From Janthinobacterium sp. UMAB-56 (GTDB lineage Bacteria > Pseudomonadota > Gammaproteobacteria > Burkholderiales > Burkholderiaceae_D), in NCBI RefSeq assembly GCF_900095265.1, contig NZ_LT607651.1, forward strand, positions 389,528 to 453,527: a stretch of 64,000 bases of DNA. The letters run 5' to 3'. Shown one piece after another: positions 50,961 to 60,562 of the stretch. Each line of letters starts with the position of its first letter. The first letter of the stretch is position 1. The notes under the pieces were generated by a model. The model saw nothing but the letters and a program-made list of their open reading frames with translations, had not been told where the DNA came from and searched no databases. The translations under genes were made by a program, and so were the position numbers.

Positions 50961-51464
50961 TCAGGCGCGCAGCAGCAAGGCCACGGCTTCGGCCGCGATG
51001 CCTTCTTCCCGGCCCAGGTAGCCCAGTTTCTCATTCGTCTTGGCCTTGATGTTGACCTGGCCCACGGTGACGCCCAGGTCTTCGGCCACGTTGGCGCACA
51101 TGGCGGCGATATGCGGCGCCATTTTCGGGCGCTGGGCGATGATGGTGGCGTCGATATTGCCGATGATATATCCGGCGCCTTGCACGCGGCGCACGGCTTC
51201 GCGCAGCAGGGTGCGCGAATCGGCGCCCTTGAATTGCGCATCCGTATCGGGAAAATGGCGGCCAATGTCGCCCAGCGCGGCGGCGCCGAAGATGGCGTCC
51301 GTGATGGCGTGCAGCAGCACGTCGGCGTCGGAATGACCGAGCAAGCCCAGGTGATGGGGGATTTTCACGCCGCCGATGATCAGGTCGCGGTGCTCCACCA
51401 GCGCGTGGCAGTCATAGCCCTGGCCGATGCGGAAAGGCAGTACGGGAGTGGTGATGGTCGTCAT
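50961..51464 (-). CDS. ispF: 2-C-methyl-D-erythritol 2,4-cyclodiphosphate synthase
   Basis: Fifth step of the MEP isoprenoid pathway: cyclises CDP-ME 2-phosphate to MEcPP with release of CMP. 167 residues, normal length. The metal-binding GYDCHALVE (Asp and His) and [12 protein letters not shown] (His) are intact, as are [11 protein letters not shown] and [15 protein letters not shown]. It begins 20 bp after the ispD stop, so the two are co-transcribed. Confidence 0.97.
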   Translation of the reverse strand: MTTITTPVLPFRIGQGYDCHALVEHRDLIIGGVKIPHHLGLLGHSDADVLLHAITDAIFGAAALGDIGRHFPDTDAQFKGADSRTLLREAVRRVQGAGYIIGNIDATIIAQRPKMAPHIAAMCANVAEDLGVTVGQVNIKAKTNEKLGYLGREEGIAAEAVALLLRA

Positions 51465-51484
51465 GCGGTCTTTCTGTTCAGGAT

Positions 51485-52189
51485 TCAAGGATGGGCCAGG
51501 TACAGCTCGGCCGTGTGTATGTCGCGCGGCAAGGTCACCTTCAGGTTGCGCGGGTGGCCTTCGACGAGCCGGGGCGCCAGGCCCAGCGCTTCGACGGCGC
51601 TGGCGTCGTCCGTGATGGCGTGCGGGTCGGCTGCCTCGGACAAGGCCCGGTGCAGCAAGGCATAGGAAAACATTTGCGGCGTCTGCGCCAGCCACAGGCC
51701 GTCGCGCGGCACCGTCTGCGCCGACACGCTCGCCGGACCGGCCCGCTTGACGGTGTCGACCACGGGCAAGGCCAGCAAGCCGCCGGCCGCATGCTCGCCC
51801 ACTTCCGTGATCAGCTTTGCGATCAAGGCCGGGGTCAGGCCGGGCCGGGCCGCATCGTGCACCAGCACCTGGTCGTAGGCGGCCAGGCTGCCGTGCAAGG
51901 CTTGCAGGGCATTCAATATCGTTTCCATGCGCGTGGCGCCGCCGCAGCGCAGCACAGTCACGCCCTGCTCGGGCACGACAGTATCAATCAATCCATCCTC
52001 GGCGCTGACGACAATATAGGTATGCGCGATCAGGGGGCTGGCGAGAAAGGCGTCGAGCGCGTGGCGCAGCATGGGTTTGCCGGCGATGGGCAAATACTGC
52101 TTGGGACTGCCCGCCTCCATGCGCGCGCCCACGCCGGCGGCGGGGATCAGCGCAAAGTAACGGACCTGCTTCGGTGCTGCTGCTGTCAT
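51485..52189 (-). CDS. ispD: 2-C-methyl-D-erythritol 4-phosphate cytidylyltransferase
   Basis: Third step of the MEP pathway: transfers CMP from CTP to MEP. 234 residues. The nucleotide-binding [11 protein letters not shown] and GSPKQYL (Lys) and the VHDAARP motif are present, and the C-terminal half has AQTPQMFSY and [10 protein letters not shown]. The start at 52189 lies 16 bp past the previous gene's stop, in a minus-strand run with Nudix, the HExxH protein and ispF. Confidence 0.97.
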   Translation of the reverse strand: MTAAAPKQVRYFALIPAAGVGARMEAGSPKQYLPIAGKPMLRHALDAFLASPLIAHTYIVVSAEDGLIDTVVPEQGVTVLRCGGATRMETILNALQALHGSLAAYDQVLVHDAARPGLTPALIAKLITEVGEHAAGGLLALPVVDTVKRAGPASVSAQTVPRDGLWLAQTPQMFSYALLHRALSEAADPHAITDDASAVEALGLAPRLVEGHPRNLKVTLPRDIHTAELYLAHP

Positions 52190-52205
52190 GCGGTTCCTTG
52201 TCTTG

Positions 52206-52904
52206 TCACTGCCGGGCGGGCTGTACCTTGCCCGCCAATATATTCTGGATTTCACCCTTGCACGCCTTGCCCAGGCGCGCATATTCCTGCGGCGAATCGA
52301 TGGCCGCCTGCAGGGTTTCCACCTTGCGCATTTCGGCCTTGATGTAGGGCAACCAGCCCGTGTCGATCTCGCGCGCCAGCGCCGCCTTGGCCGTGCCGCT
52401 GGGCGCATACAGTGGCCGCGCCTCGAAGCGTTTGGCGAGCGCGGCGCGCACGGTCTTTTCCACGCGCGGCAAGTGTTCCATATAGGTTTTCATGTGCCGC
52501 AGCTCGTGCGCGAGTATCTCATCATACGCGCAAGTGCCAGGGGCAAACTCGCGACCGATATAGATCACCACGGGCGCATAGGTGAGCGTCACGCTAATCT
52601 GCGGCGCCACGCATTCATAGCCGCTGGCCGGGTCTTGCAGCATGGGTCCGGCCAGGCCGATGGCCACGCGTGAATCCGTCTTGGTCAATCCCAGCACCCA
52701 GGTATTGGCGCGCGCCGTGCCCTTCATCACGGTCAGGGCCTTGTACGGCAGATGCGTGTCGATGCTGTAACCGTTCTGCTGCGCCGTCAGCACCGACACC
52801 GTCTTGCTGATCGTGTCTTCGCAGCGCACCTGGAACGGCGTGCGCGGTGCGGCCAGCGCATCCAGGCCGGCAAACGCCAACAGCAAGCAGAGAGCCTTAT
52901 GCAT
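52206..52904 (-). CDS. Secreted HExxH-type putative metalloprotease (DUF922-like)
   Basis: A 232-residue exported protein (signal peptide ending DALAA). A HELRHMKTYMEHL helix gives the zinc-protease signature HExxH, preceded by CAYDEILA; three cysteine residues (RCEDT, YECVA, GTCAYD) may form disulfides. No family is certain, although secreted Zn-dependent DUF922 proteins share HExxH placement. It lies 8 bp after the Nudix stop and 16 bp before ispD, in the same transcript. Function unknown. Confidence 0.65.
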   Translation of the reverse strand: MHKALCLLLAFAGLDALAAPRTPFQVRCEDTISKTVSVLTAQQNGYSIDTHLPYKALTVMKGTARANTWVLGLTKTDSRVAIGLAGPMLQDPASGYECVAPQISVTLTYAPVVIYIGREFAPGTCAYDEILAHELRHMKTYMEHLPRVEKTVRAALAKRFEARPLYAPSGTAKAALAREIDTGWLPYIKAEMRKVETLQAAIDSPQEYARLGKACKGEIQNILAGKVQPARQ

Positions 52905-52912
52905 GGGCTAAA

Positions 52913-53485
52913 TCAGGCCGCTTGCCAGGCGCCGCTGGTGATCTTGTCGAGCCAAAAGATGCCGATGACCGTTTTCACATCCGTGATGCTGCCATCCTTC
53001 ACCCAGTCGAGCAATTGCGGCACCGTGGCCGTAAACGTTTCCAGGAATTCGCCGTCGTCGAGCTGGCGTTCGCCCGCTACCAGGCCACGCGCCAAAAACA
53101 GTTCCAGGTGTTCGTCGGAATAGGCGATGGCGTTGTGGATGGTGGAAACGAACTGCCAGTCGCTGGCTGTGTAGCCTGTTTCTTCCAGCAACTCGCGCTG
53201 GGCGCAAGCGAGGTGCGATTCGCCCGCATCGATCTTGCCAGCAGGGAATTCAATGAAGACCCGGTCCAGCGGATAGCGGTACTGGCGCTCCATCAGCACC
53301 GTGCCGTCGTCGAGCAGCGGCAGGATGACGACGGCGCCCGGGTGCAGGATGAATTCGCGCGCCGTGATCTTGCCGTCAGGCAGGGCGACCCGGTCGCGCT
53401 GCACGCGCAGGAAGCCGCCCTCGTAGACGAGCTCGCCGTCCACTTTGGTTTCAATCAATTGCGTATCGGTGGATTGGGTATCCAT
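52913..53485 (-). CDS. Nudix hydrolase (ADP-ribose pyrophosphatase type)
   Basis: A 190-residue NUDIX protein. The Nudix box GxxxxxExxxxxxxREUxEExGU is complete in GKIDAGESHLACAQRELL followed by EETGY. RQYRYPLDRVFIEFPAGK upstream is typical of ADP-sugar pyrophosphatases, which cleave ADP-ribose to AMP and ribose 5-phosphate. ATG 53485 begins the conserved chain. First gene after the nuo operon terminator, so it likely has its own promoter. Confidence 0.9.
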   Translation of the reverse strand: MDTQSTDTQLIETKVDGELVYEGGFLRVQRDRVALPDGKITAREFILHPGAVVILPLLDDGTVLMERQYRYPLDRVFIEFPAGKIDAGESHLACAQRELLEETGYTASDWQFVSTIHNAIAYSDEHLELFLARGLVAGERQLDDGEFLETFTATVPQLLDWVKDGSITDVKTVIGIFWLDKITSGAWQAA

Positions 53486-53504
53486 GCATTTCCTTATGTT
53501 CAAT

Positions 53505-53527
53505 AAAAAACGGCGCCAGAGGCGCCG
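53505..53527 (-). terminator. Intrinsic terminator of the nuo operon
   Basis: CGGCGCC-AGA-GGCGCCG forms a perfect 7-bp stem; on the minus strand it is followed by TTTTTT. It lies 16 bp past the DUF2818 stop, ending the nuoG-to-DUF2818 transcript. Confidence 0.9.
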
Positions 53528-53543
53528 CTTTCGGTCGATGCTG

Positions 53544-53873
53544 CTAACGGCGTTTACGCAAGTAGCGTCCGACAAAGCCGGGAAAAGCCAGCACCAGAAA
53601 CAGACAGCCGGTGATGGCATAGAACTCCCACGTCTGCGGGAAACCGTTGCCGATGCGCGCTTCGAGCGCGAACGCCACGGCGCCGACGATGAAGTACAGC
53701 ATCACCATCTCCAGCAGGCGTAGTGCCAGTGGCTTGCGCCAGCCTTCCCTCCCCTCTGTCTGCGCCGCCCTTTTCAGGGGCACGGCAGCAAACAGTTTCT
53801 CGTTCAGGAAAGGCAGGTTGGCGCCCAGGATGCCCAGGGCGATCACCAGCCAGCTCGATGCGCTGACATCCAT
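53544..53873 (-). CDS. DUF2818 family membrane protein
   Basis: A 109-residue protein with three hydrophobic segments (SSWLVIALGILGANLPFL; LEMVMLYFIVGAVAFAL; FYAITGCLFLVLAFPGFVG) and a basic tail (RYLRKRR). DUF2818 genes regularly follow nuoN in Betaproteobacteria. Here it starts 3 bp after the nuoN stop and before the operon terminator, so it is probably a complex I-associated protein; the actual role is unknown. Confidence 0.9.
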   Translation of the reverse strand: MDVSASSWLVIALGILGANLPFLNEKLFAAVPLKRAAQTEGREGWRKPLALRLLEMVMLYFIVGAVAFALEARIGNGFPQTWEFYAITGCLFLVLAFPGFVGRYLRKRR

Positions 53874-53876
53874 CGG

Positions 53877-55379
53877 TCAGGACGCCAGGGTCTTGCTGAT
53901 GGCGGTTGCGCAGGCAGCCAGGATGCTGTTAGGCATCACGCCCAGCGCCAGGACGAACACGCCGTTCAGGGCCAGCACGACGCGCATGTCGCCATGCACG
54001 ACCAGCGCGTTGCTGTCGGTCGGCTCGTCGAACCACATCATTTTCACGACGCGCAGGTAGTAGAAAGCACCGATCAGCGAGAACAGCACGGCAGCGATGG
54101 TCAGCCACAGCTGGCCCGTGGCCAGCACGGAAGCGAGCACCGAGTACTTGGCCATGAAGCCCATCAGCGGTGGCACGCCGGCCAGCGAGAACATGAACAG
54201 GGTCATCACCAGCGCAAAGATCGGGCTGCGTTTGCCCAGGCCCTTGAAGTCGGCCAGTTCTTCTGCTTCGAAACCATTACGTGCCAACAACATGATCACG
54301 CCAAAGGTACCCAAGGTGGTAAACACGTAGGTGATGACGTAATACATCGAAGCGCCGTAGGCGGTGGCTGCGCCAGCCGCGTTCAGGGTGTTGTTCGGTG
54401 CATCAACGGTACCGGACAGCAGGCCCAGCAGCACGAAGCCCATTTGCGCGATGGTCGAGTACGCCAGCATGCGCTTCAGATTCGTTTGCGCGATGGCGGT
54501 GAAGTTACCGATGGCCAGCGACATCACGGCCAGCACCAGCAGCATTTGCTGCCAGTCATGTGCCATCGGCAGCAAGCCCTCGCCCAGCAAACGCAGGGTG
54601 ATGGCAAACGCGGCCAGTTTCGGCGCACCGCCCAGCAGCAGGGTCACGGCCGTCGGCGAACCTTGATACACGTCAGGCACCCACATGTGGAATGGCACGA
54701 CGCCCAGTTTGAAGGCCAGGCCGGCGACCAGGAAGACCAGGCCGAAGACCATGATGGTGCCGTTGGTCTTGCCGTTTTCCAGCGCCACGCGCAGTTCGCC
54801 CAGATCCAGCGTGCCCGAGGCGCCGTACAGCATCGAGATACCGTACAACATGAAACCGGAAGCCAGCGCGCCCAGGATGAAGTATTTCATGGCCGCTTCC
54901 GTGGCCTTGGCATTGTCACGGCGCAAGGCGATCAGTGCGTACAGCGACAGCGACATCAGTTCCAGACCCAGGTAAATGATCAGGAAGTTGTTGGCCGAGA
55001 TCATGATCATCTGGCCCAGCAGTGCAAACAGGGCCAGCACGTAGAACTCACCGCCCAGGTTACCCGACAGCATGTTGCGGTCGGTGGCATAGGCGCGCGA
55101 GTAGATCAGGGTCAGCGCCACGGCGCCGTAGGAGAACAGTTTCAACAACTGCGACATCGGGTCCGACACGAACATATTGTGGAACGTGTAGACGGTGGTG
55201 CCCGCATTGAAGTCGCCCACGGTCAGCAAGGCGCAGCCTGCCAAGGTCAGCAAGGACAGCGCATAGGTGATCGAACGCTTCGCCGCAGGCAAGAACATAT
55301 CGATCAGCAAGAGCGCCGAGGTGGCGATCAGCAGAAAGATTTCCGCGTACAGCGGTAGCAGATTAGGTGCATTAGTCAT
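53877..55379 (-). CDS. nuoN: NADH-quinone oxidoreductase subunit N
   Basis: A 500-residue antiporter-like proton channel of complex I, with 14 hydrophobic segments. [17 protein letters not shown] (TM7 Lys and conserved Pro) and the [14 protein letters not shown] helix mark the family. Last nuo subunit gene; 16 bp after nuoM. Confidence 0.97.
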   Translation of the reverse strand: MTNAPNLLPLYAEIFLLIATSALLLIDMFLPAAKRSITYALSLLTLAGCALLTVGDFNAGTTVYTFHNMFVSDPMSQLLKLFSYGAVALTLIYSRAYATDRNMLSGNLGGEFYVLALFALLGQMIMISANNFLIIYLGLELMSLSLYALIALRRDNAKATEAAMKYFILGALASGFMLYGISMLYGASGTLDLGELRVALENGKTNGTIMVFGLVFLVAGLAFKLGVVPFHMWVPDVYQGSPTAVTLLLGGAPKLAAFAITLRLLGEGLLPMAHDWQQMLLVLAVMSLAIGNFTAIAQTNLKRMLAYSTIAQMGFVLLGLLSGTVDAPNNTLNAAGAATAYGASMYYVITYVFTTLGTFGVIMLLARNGFEAEELADFKGLGKRSPIFALVMTLFMFSLAGVPPLMGFMAKYSVLASVLATGQLWLTIAAVLFSLIGAFYYLRVVKMMWFDEPTDSNALVVHGDMRVVLALNGVFVLALGVMPNSILAACATAISKTLAS

Positions 55380-55395
55380 GTTATCGGTCTTCTAT

Positions 55396-56895
55396 TTAAG
55401 GCAACTTGCTGATGGCGACATGCTGCAGCAGGTCGGCAACCGAAGTTTGCATCGTGTCGGTGAACGGGGCTGGGTACAGACCCATCACGAGCACGGCGAT
55501 GGCCAGCACGGCAAGCATGAAGAACTCACGTTTGTTGATGTCGGTCAGTTCGGCCACATGCTTGTTCTTGATCTTGCCGAACACCACGCGCTTGGCCATC
55601 CACAGCGAGTACGCCGCGCCCCAGATCAATGCCGTTGCAGCCAGCAAACCTATCCAGAAGTTGAATTGCACCGCGCCCAGGATCACCATGAATTCGCCGA
55701 CGAAGCCGGAGGTGGCTGGCAAGCCGCAGTTGGCCATCGAGAACAGCAGGAAGAAGGCGGCAAATTTCGGCATGCGGTTCACGACGCCGCCGTAGTCGGC
55801 GATGTTGCGGGTATGCATGCGGTCATACAGCACGCCGATGCACAGGAACATTGCGCCGGAGATAAAGCCGTGCGAGACCATTTGCACGATACCGCCCTGC
55901 ACCGAGATGTCATTGAACATGAAGAAGCCCAGGGTGACGAAACCCATGTGCGCGATCGACGAATAGGCGACCAGTTTTTTCATGTCGGTTTGCACCAGGG
56001 CAACCAGACCGATGTAGATGACGGCGATCAGCGACAAGGCGATCATGAAGCCCGACAGGTAGTGGCTGGCGTCCGGCGTGATCGGCAGCGAAAAACGCAA
56101 GAAACCATACGCGCCCAGTTTCAGCATGATGGCGGCCAGCACGGCGGAACCGCCCGTAGGCGCTTCCACGTGGACGTCCGGTAACCACGTGTGGACAGGG
56201 AACATCGGCACTTTTACGGCAAACGCCATCAGGAAGGCCAGGAAGATGAAGATCTGCTCGTTCATCGTCAGCTTGAACGCATGCCAGGCCAGGATGTCGA
56301 AGCTACCCGTCACATTGCGCAAGTAGATGATGGCAACCAGGGTCAGCAGCGAACCGAAGAAGGTGTACAGGAAGAACTTGAACGAGGCGTACACGCGGTT
56401 CGAGCCGCCCCAGATACCGATGATGATGAACATCGGGATCAGGGTTGCTTCAAAGAAGAAGTAGAACAGCAAGCCGTCCAGCGCGCAGAACACGCCGATC
56501 ATCAGGCCCGACAGGATCAAAAAGGCACCCATGTACTGGGCGATGCGCTTCTCGATCACTTGCCAAGCCGAAATGACGACGATGACCGTGATGAAGGCCG
56601 TCAGTGGAATGAACCACAGCGACAGGCCGTCGATACCCAGCGAGTACCAGATATTGAAGGTGGCTATCCACGGTGCTTTTTCGACGAATTGCATGCCGTG
56701 TGCGGCGTTGTCGAAATGCTGGATCAGCGGCAAGGTGCACAGCATGCTGAGCACGGCGCCAGCCAGCGACAGCCAGCGGGTAAAGCCCGCTTTGCTGTCA
56801 CGGCCGAGAGCCAGGACCAGGACGCCGCAAATGATCGGCACCCAGATCGACAGACTCAGGTAAGGAGGTAGTGTAGAAATCGTAGACTGCATCAT
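55396..56895 (-). CDS. nuoM: NADH-quinone oxidoreductase subunit M
   Basis: A 499-residue antiporter-like membrane subunit. KVPMFPVHTWLPDVHVEAPT and YSSIAHMGFVTLGFFMFN are diagnostic, as is GIDGLSLWFIPLTAF near residue 90. ATG 56895 and the adjacent ATG 56892 are both possible. 29 bp after nuoL. Confidence 0.97.
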   Translation of the reverse strand: MMQSTISTLPPYLSLSIWVPIICGVLVLALGRDSKAGFTRWLSLAGAVLSMLCTLPLIQHFDNAAHGMQFVEKAPWIATFNIWYSLGIDGLSLWFIPLTAFITVIVVISAWQVIEKRIAQYMGAFLILSGLMIGVFCALDGLLFYFFFEATLIPMFIIIGIWGGSNRVYASFKFFLYTFFGSLLTLVAIIYLRNVTGSFDILAWHAFKLTMNEQIFIFLAFLMAFAVKVPMFPVHTWLPDVHVEAPTGGSAVLAAIMLKLGAYGFLRFSLPITPDASHYLSGFMIALSLIAVIYIGLVALVQTDMKKLVAYSSIAHMGFVTLGFFMFNDISVQGGIVQMVSHGFISGAMFLCIGVLYDRMHTRNIADYGGVVNRMPKFAAFFLLFSMANCGLPATSGFVGEFMVILGAVQFNFWIGLLAATALIWGAAYSLWMAKRVVFGKIKNKHVAELTDINKREFFMLAVLAIAVLVMGLYPAPFTDTMQTSVADLLQHVAISKLP

Positions 56896-56924
56896 GGTTC
56901 TCAGTATTCTTTTATCAGGTCAGC

Positions 56925-59009
56925 TTACTTAGCGGGCCAGAATGGCAGGAAATAGATCAGGAAGCCCAGCACGCCCAGGATCATCACGAATGCATAGTGA
57001 TAGATGTAGCCGGTCTGCAAGCCTCGCGACAGCGAGGACAGCCAGGCGACGACCTTGGCGCTGCCATTCACGACGAAACCGTCGATCAGCTTCTTGTCAC
57101 CGAAGTTCCACAGGCCATTACCCAGCAAGCGGGCACCGCCGGCGAACACGACTTCATTGAACTTGTCCAGGTAGTACTTGTTGTCCAGCAGGGTGTGGAT
57201 CGCGTGGAACTTGGCGAAGAACCAGGCCGGCACACGCGGGTTGACCATGTAGCAGTAGTAGGCTGCCACTACGCCGGACAATGCCAGCCAGAACGGTGCC
57301 GTCGACAGGCCGTGCAGCGCCATCGCCATTGCGCCGTGGAATTCATGCGACAACTCTTCCATTGCTGGATGGTTTTCGCCAACGAAGATCACGCCCTTGA
57401 AGAAATCGCCATGCAGCATAGGACCGATGGTCAGGTAGCCGATCAACAACGACGGGATGGCCAGCATCACCAGCGGGAACCACACGACGAATGGCGATTC
57501 ATGTGGCTTCTGGCCAGGTTCCAGACCGTGGTGCGCGTGGTCGTCTTCCTCTTCTTCATCGTGCGCGTCCGAATCATGCTTGGCCGCCGGTGCGTGATGG
57601 TCGTCGTGGCCATGCGCATGCGCCTGACCGAAACGTTCCTTGCCATGGAAGACGAGGAAATACATGCGGAACGAGTAGAAGGCGGTGACGAACACGCCAG
57701 CCAGCACGGCGAACTGGGCAAAGCCAGCGCCCCAGATATGCGTCGCTTCGACGGCTTCGATGATGCTGTCTTTCGAGTAGAAACCGGAGAACAGTGGCGT
57801 GCCGATCAGGGCCAGCGAACCGACCAGTGAGGTGATCCAGGTGATCGGCATGTACTTGCGCAAGCCGCCCATGTTGCGGATATCCTGGTCATGGTGCATG
57901 CCGATGATGACGGAACCGGCGCCCAGGAACAGCAGTGCCTTGAAGAAGGCGTGCGTCATCAGGTGGAACACGGCCACGGAGTACGCGGACGAGCCCAGCG
58001 CGACGGTCATGTAGCCCAGTTGCGACAGGGTCGAGTAAGCGACGACGCGTTTGATGTCGTTCTGGATCATGCCCAAAAAGCCCATGAACAGCGCCGTGAT
58101 GGAACCGATCACCAGGATGAAGGACAGTGCCGTGTCGGACAGTTCGAACAGCGGCGACATGCGCGACACCATGAAGATACCGGCCGTCACCATCGTCGCG
58201 GCGTGAATCAGTGCCGAGATCGGGGTAGGACCTTCCATCGAGTCAGGCAGCCACACGTGCAGCGGGAACTGCGCCGATTTGCCCATCGCGCCGATAAACA
58301 GGCAGATGCAGGCAACGGTCAGCAGGGCCCAGTCGGTACCAGGCAGGCTCAACAGCGCCAGTTCGTCTTTCTTGGCGAACACTTCCTGGTAGTTCATGGT
58401 GCCGGCGTAAGCCAGCAGCAGGCCGATGCCCAGGATGAAGCCGAAGTCGCCCACGCGGTTGACCAGGAAGGCCTTCATGTTGGCCACGATGGCCGTCGGA
58501 CGCTGGTACCAGAAACCGATCAGCAGGTAAGAGACCAGGCCCACGGCTTCCCAACCGAAGAACAGTTGCAGGAAGTTGTTGGCCATGACCAGCATCAGCA
58601 TCGAGAAGGTGAACAGCGAGATGTAGGCGAAGAAGCGGTTGTAGCCTTCGTCATCCTTCATGTAGCCGATCGTGTAGATGTGCACCATCAGGGAAACGAA
58701 GCTGACCACGCACATCATCATCGCCGACAGCGAATCGATCTGGAAGCCCACTTCCATCTTCAGGGTGCCGATCGTCATCCAGTTATAGATCGTGCCATTG
58801 AATGTCGCGCCATCCATCACTGCCAGCAGTGTCTGCACGGACAGGATGAATGCAATCAGTACGCCCAGGATCGTCGCGGTATGCGACGTCTTGCGTCCGA
58901 CCAAATTACCCAGGAACTGGGTGCCAAGCAAGCCTGCAATCGCGGCACCGGCCAGCGGCGCCAGCGGTACGGCAAGAAGGAGGTTAGGGTTGAGGAGTTG
59001 CCCCGCCAT
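56925..59009 (-). CDS. nuoL: NADH-quinone oxidoreductase subunit L
   Basis: A 694-residue distal proton-pumping subunit with the long lateral helix at the C-terminus. KSAQFPLHVWLPDSMEGPTP and YSTLSQLGYMTVALG are conserved. A His/Asp/Glu-rich loop at residues about 463-503 (HGHDDHHAP, DEEEEDDHAHHG) interrupts the region between TM helices; it is longer than in E. coli NuoL. 46 bp after nuoK. Confidence 0.97.
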   Translation of the reverse strand: MAGQLLNPNLLLAVPLAPLAGAAIAGLLGTQFLGNLVGRKTSHTATILGVLIAFILSVQTLLAVMDGATFNGTIYNWMTIGTLKMEVGFQIDSLSAMMMCVVSFVSLMVHIYTIGYMKDDEGYNRFFAYISLFTFSMLMLVMANNFLQLFFGWEAVGLVSYLLIGFWYQRPTAIVANMKAFLVNRVGDFGFILGIGLLLAYAGTMNYQEVFAKKDELALLSLPGTDWALLTVACICLFIGAMGKSAQFPLHVWLPDSMEGPTPISALIHAATMVTAGIFMVSRMSPLFELSDTALSFILVIGSITALFMGFLGMIQNDIKRVVAYSTLSQLGYMTVALGSSAYSVAVFHLMTHAFFKALLFLGAGSVIIGMHHDQDIRNMGGLRKYMPITWITSLVGSLALIGTPLFSGFYSKDSIIEAVEATHIWGAGFAQFAVLAGVFVTAFYSFRMYFLVFHGKERFGQAHAHGHDDHHAPAAKHDSDAHDEEEEDDHAHHGLEPGQKPHESPFVVWFPLVMLAIPSLLIGYLTIGPMLHGDFFKGVIFVGENHPAMEELSHEFHGAMAMALHGLSTAPFWLALSGVVAAYYCYMVNPRVPAWFFAKFHAIHTLLDNKYYLDKFNEVVFAGGARLLGNGLWNFGDKKLIDGFVVNGSAKVVAWLSSLSRGLQTGYIYHYAFVMILGVLGFLIYFLPFWPAK

Positions 59010-59055
59010 GATGAACCTTAATCGTTATTATTCGAGAGATCGAGTCTGAAAAACA

Positions 59056-59364
59056 TCAGCCTTTGAGGCTGTCCAGGTCTTCGACGTTGATGGTATCCAG
59101 ATTACGGAACATCACCACCAGAATAGCCAGACCGATAGCCGACTCAGCGGCGGCAACCGTCAGGATGAAGAAAACGAAGATCTGACCGGCCGCGTCGCCC
59201 ATGAAATGGGAGAACGCGATGAAATTCATATTCACCGCCAGCAGCATCAATTCGATTGCCATCAGCAATACGATGATGTTCTTGCGGTTCAGGAAAATAC
59301 CGACGATCGAGATTGCGAACAGGATCGCGCCCAGGACCAGAAAATGTGTGAGCGATAATGTCAT
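59056..59364 (-). CDS. nuoK: NADH-quinone oxidoreductase subunit K
   Basis: A 102-residue three-helix membrane subunit. The two functionally important glutamates are in [17 protein letters not shown] and [11 protein letters not shown]. The ATG overlaps the nuoJ stop by 4 nt (ATGA). Confidence 0.97.
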   Translation of the reverse strand: MTLSLTHFLVLGAILFAISIVGIFLNRKNIIVLLMAIELMLLAVNMNFIAFSHFMGDAAGQIFVFFILTVAAAESAIGLAILVVMFRNLDTINVEDLDSLKG

Positions 59365-59993
59365 GGTGCCTCCTTAACTTCCGGCTCAGCCGCAGGACGC
59401 TCGACGACCGCGTCCATCTTGATGATCTTCAAGCGGTCGTTGCGCTTGACGCGCACGGCATCGCCCGGAGCAAAATGCTTGGTGTCCTTGCGTTTGCGCA
59501 GGGTCAGTGCAACCGCAGCAACGATGGCCACCAGCAGCACGACGGCGGCGATCTCGAAGGCGAACACATATTTCGTGTAGATCAGCAGGCCCAGTTCCTT
59601 GGTGCCGCCCAGGTTGACGTTCACCGGAGCGATGCTAGGCGCAAAGTTGCGGAAACCGTGCCACAGGACAGCGGCCATTTCCAGCACGATGATCACGCCC
59701 ACCGTCACCGACAAAGGCAGGTAGCCCCAGAAGCCTTCGCGCATGCGGTCGATATTGATATCGAGCATCATGACCACGAAGAGGAACAGCACCATCACGG
59801 CGCCGACATACACCAATACCAGCACGATGGCCAGGAATTCAGCTTGCAGCAGCATCCAGATGCCCGCTGCGGAAAAGAAGGACAGCACCAGGAACAGTAC
59901 TGCGTGGACCGGATTACGGGCCGTGATGACGCGTGTCGCCGCTATGATCAGAATCAGCGCGAAGGCGTAAAACAAAATTGTTTTAAAGTCCAT
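59361..59993 (-). CDS. nuoJ: NADH-quinone oxidoreductase subunit J
   Basis: A 210-residue membrane subunit with five helices ([18 protein letters not shown] first; [21 protein letters not shown] last) and a hydrophilic tail of about 50 residues. ATG 59993 begins the homology; the upstream frame is not conserved. It is separated from nuoI by 66 bp that contain a strong hairpin. Confidence 0.95.
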   Translation of the reverse strand: MDFKTILFYAFALILIIAATRVITARNPVHAVLFLVLSFFSAAGIWMLLQAEFLAIVLVLVYVGAVMVLFLFVVMMLDINIDRMREGFWGYLPLSVTVGVIIVLEMAAVLWHGFRNFAPSIAPVNVNLGGTKELGLLIYTKYVFAFEIAAVVLLVAIVAAVALTLRKRKDTKHFAPGDAVRVKRNDRLKIIKMDAVVERPAAEPEVKEAP

Positions 59994-60028
59994 AAAAAAC
60001 CCAATAGACGTACAGATGAACGAGGGGC

Positions 60029-60054
60029 GCGCCGCAGCTTGAGGGCTGCGGCGC
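60029..60054 (-). other. Intercistronic hairpin between nuoI and nuoJ
   Basis: GCGCCGCAGC/GCTGCGGCGC gives a perfect 10-bp stem with a 6-nt loop, just past the nuoI stop. No T run follows on the minus strand, so it looks like an mRNA stability or processing element rather than a terminator. Confidence 0.6.
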
Positions 60055-60059
60055 ATCCA

Positions 60060-60548
60060 TCAGCGATAAGGTGCGTCGGCGGCGCGCGCGGCGGCGATGT
60101 CATTTTCATAACGATCACCCACGGCCAGCAACATCTCTTTCGTGTAATACAAATCCCCGCGTTTCTCGCCGTGGTATTCCAGGATTTGCGTCTCGACGAT
60201 CGAATCGACCGGGCAGGACTCTTCGCAGAAACCGCAGAAGATGCACTTGGTCAAGTCGATATCGTAACGCGTGGTGCGGCGCGAGCCGTCGTCACGCTGT
60301 TCCGATTCGATCGTGATGGCCATCGCCGGGCAAACCGCTTCGCACAGTTTGCAGGCGATGCAACGTTCCTCGCCGTTCGGGTAGCGGCGCAGCGCGTGCA
60401 AGCCACGGAAACGCGGCGAGATCGGTGTCTTCTCTTCCGGGAATTGCACCGTGATCTTGCGCGAAAACATGTACTTGCCTGTCAACGCCATGCCCTTGAT
60501 CAGCTCGCCTAACAAGAGGCTGCTGAAGAAATCTTTTACCTTATCCAT
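60060..60548 (-). CDS. nuoI: NADH-quinone oxidoreductase subunit I
   Basis: A 162-residue peripheral-arm subunit carrying two [4Fe-4S] clusters (N6a, N6b): [12 protein letters not shown] and [12 protein letters not shown], both with the full CxxCxxCxxxCP pattern. An N-terminal amphipathic helix ([20 protein letters not shown]) anchors it to the membrane arm. ATG 60548 begins the homology. 14 bp after nuoH. Confidence 0.97.
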   Translation of the reverse strand: MDKVKDFFSSLLLGELIKGMALTGKYMFSRKITVQFPEEKTPISPRFRGLHALRRYPNGEERCIACKLCEAVCPAMAITIESEQRDDGSRRTTRYDIDLTKCIFCGFCEESCPVDSIVETQILEYHGEKRGDLYYTKEMLLAVGDRYENDIAAARAADAPYR

Positions 60549-60562
60549 TCGTATGCACTCTC

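Noticed and set aside
60029-60054. The nuoI-nuoJ hairpin as a terminator
   Set aside because: No T run follows on the transcribed strand and it lies within an essential operon.
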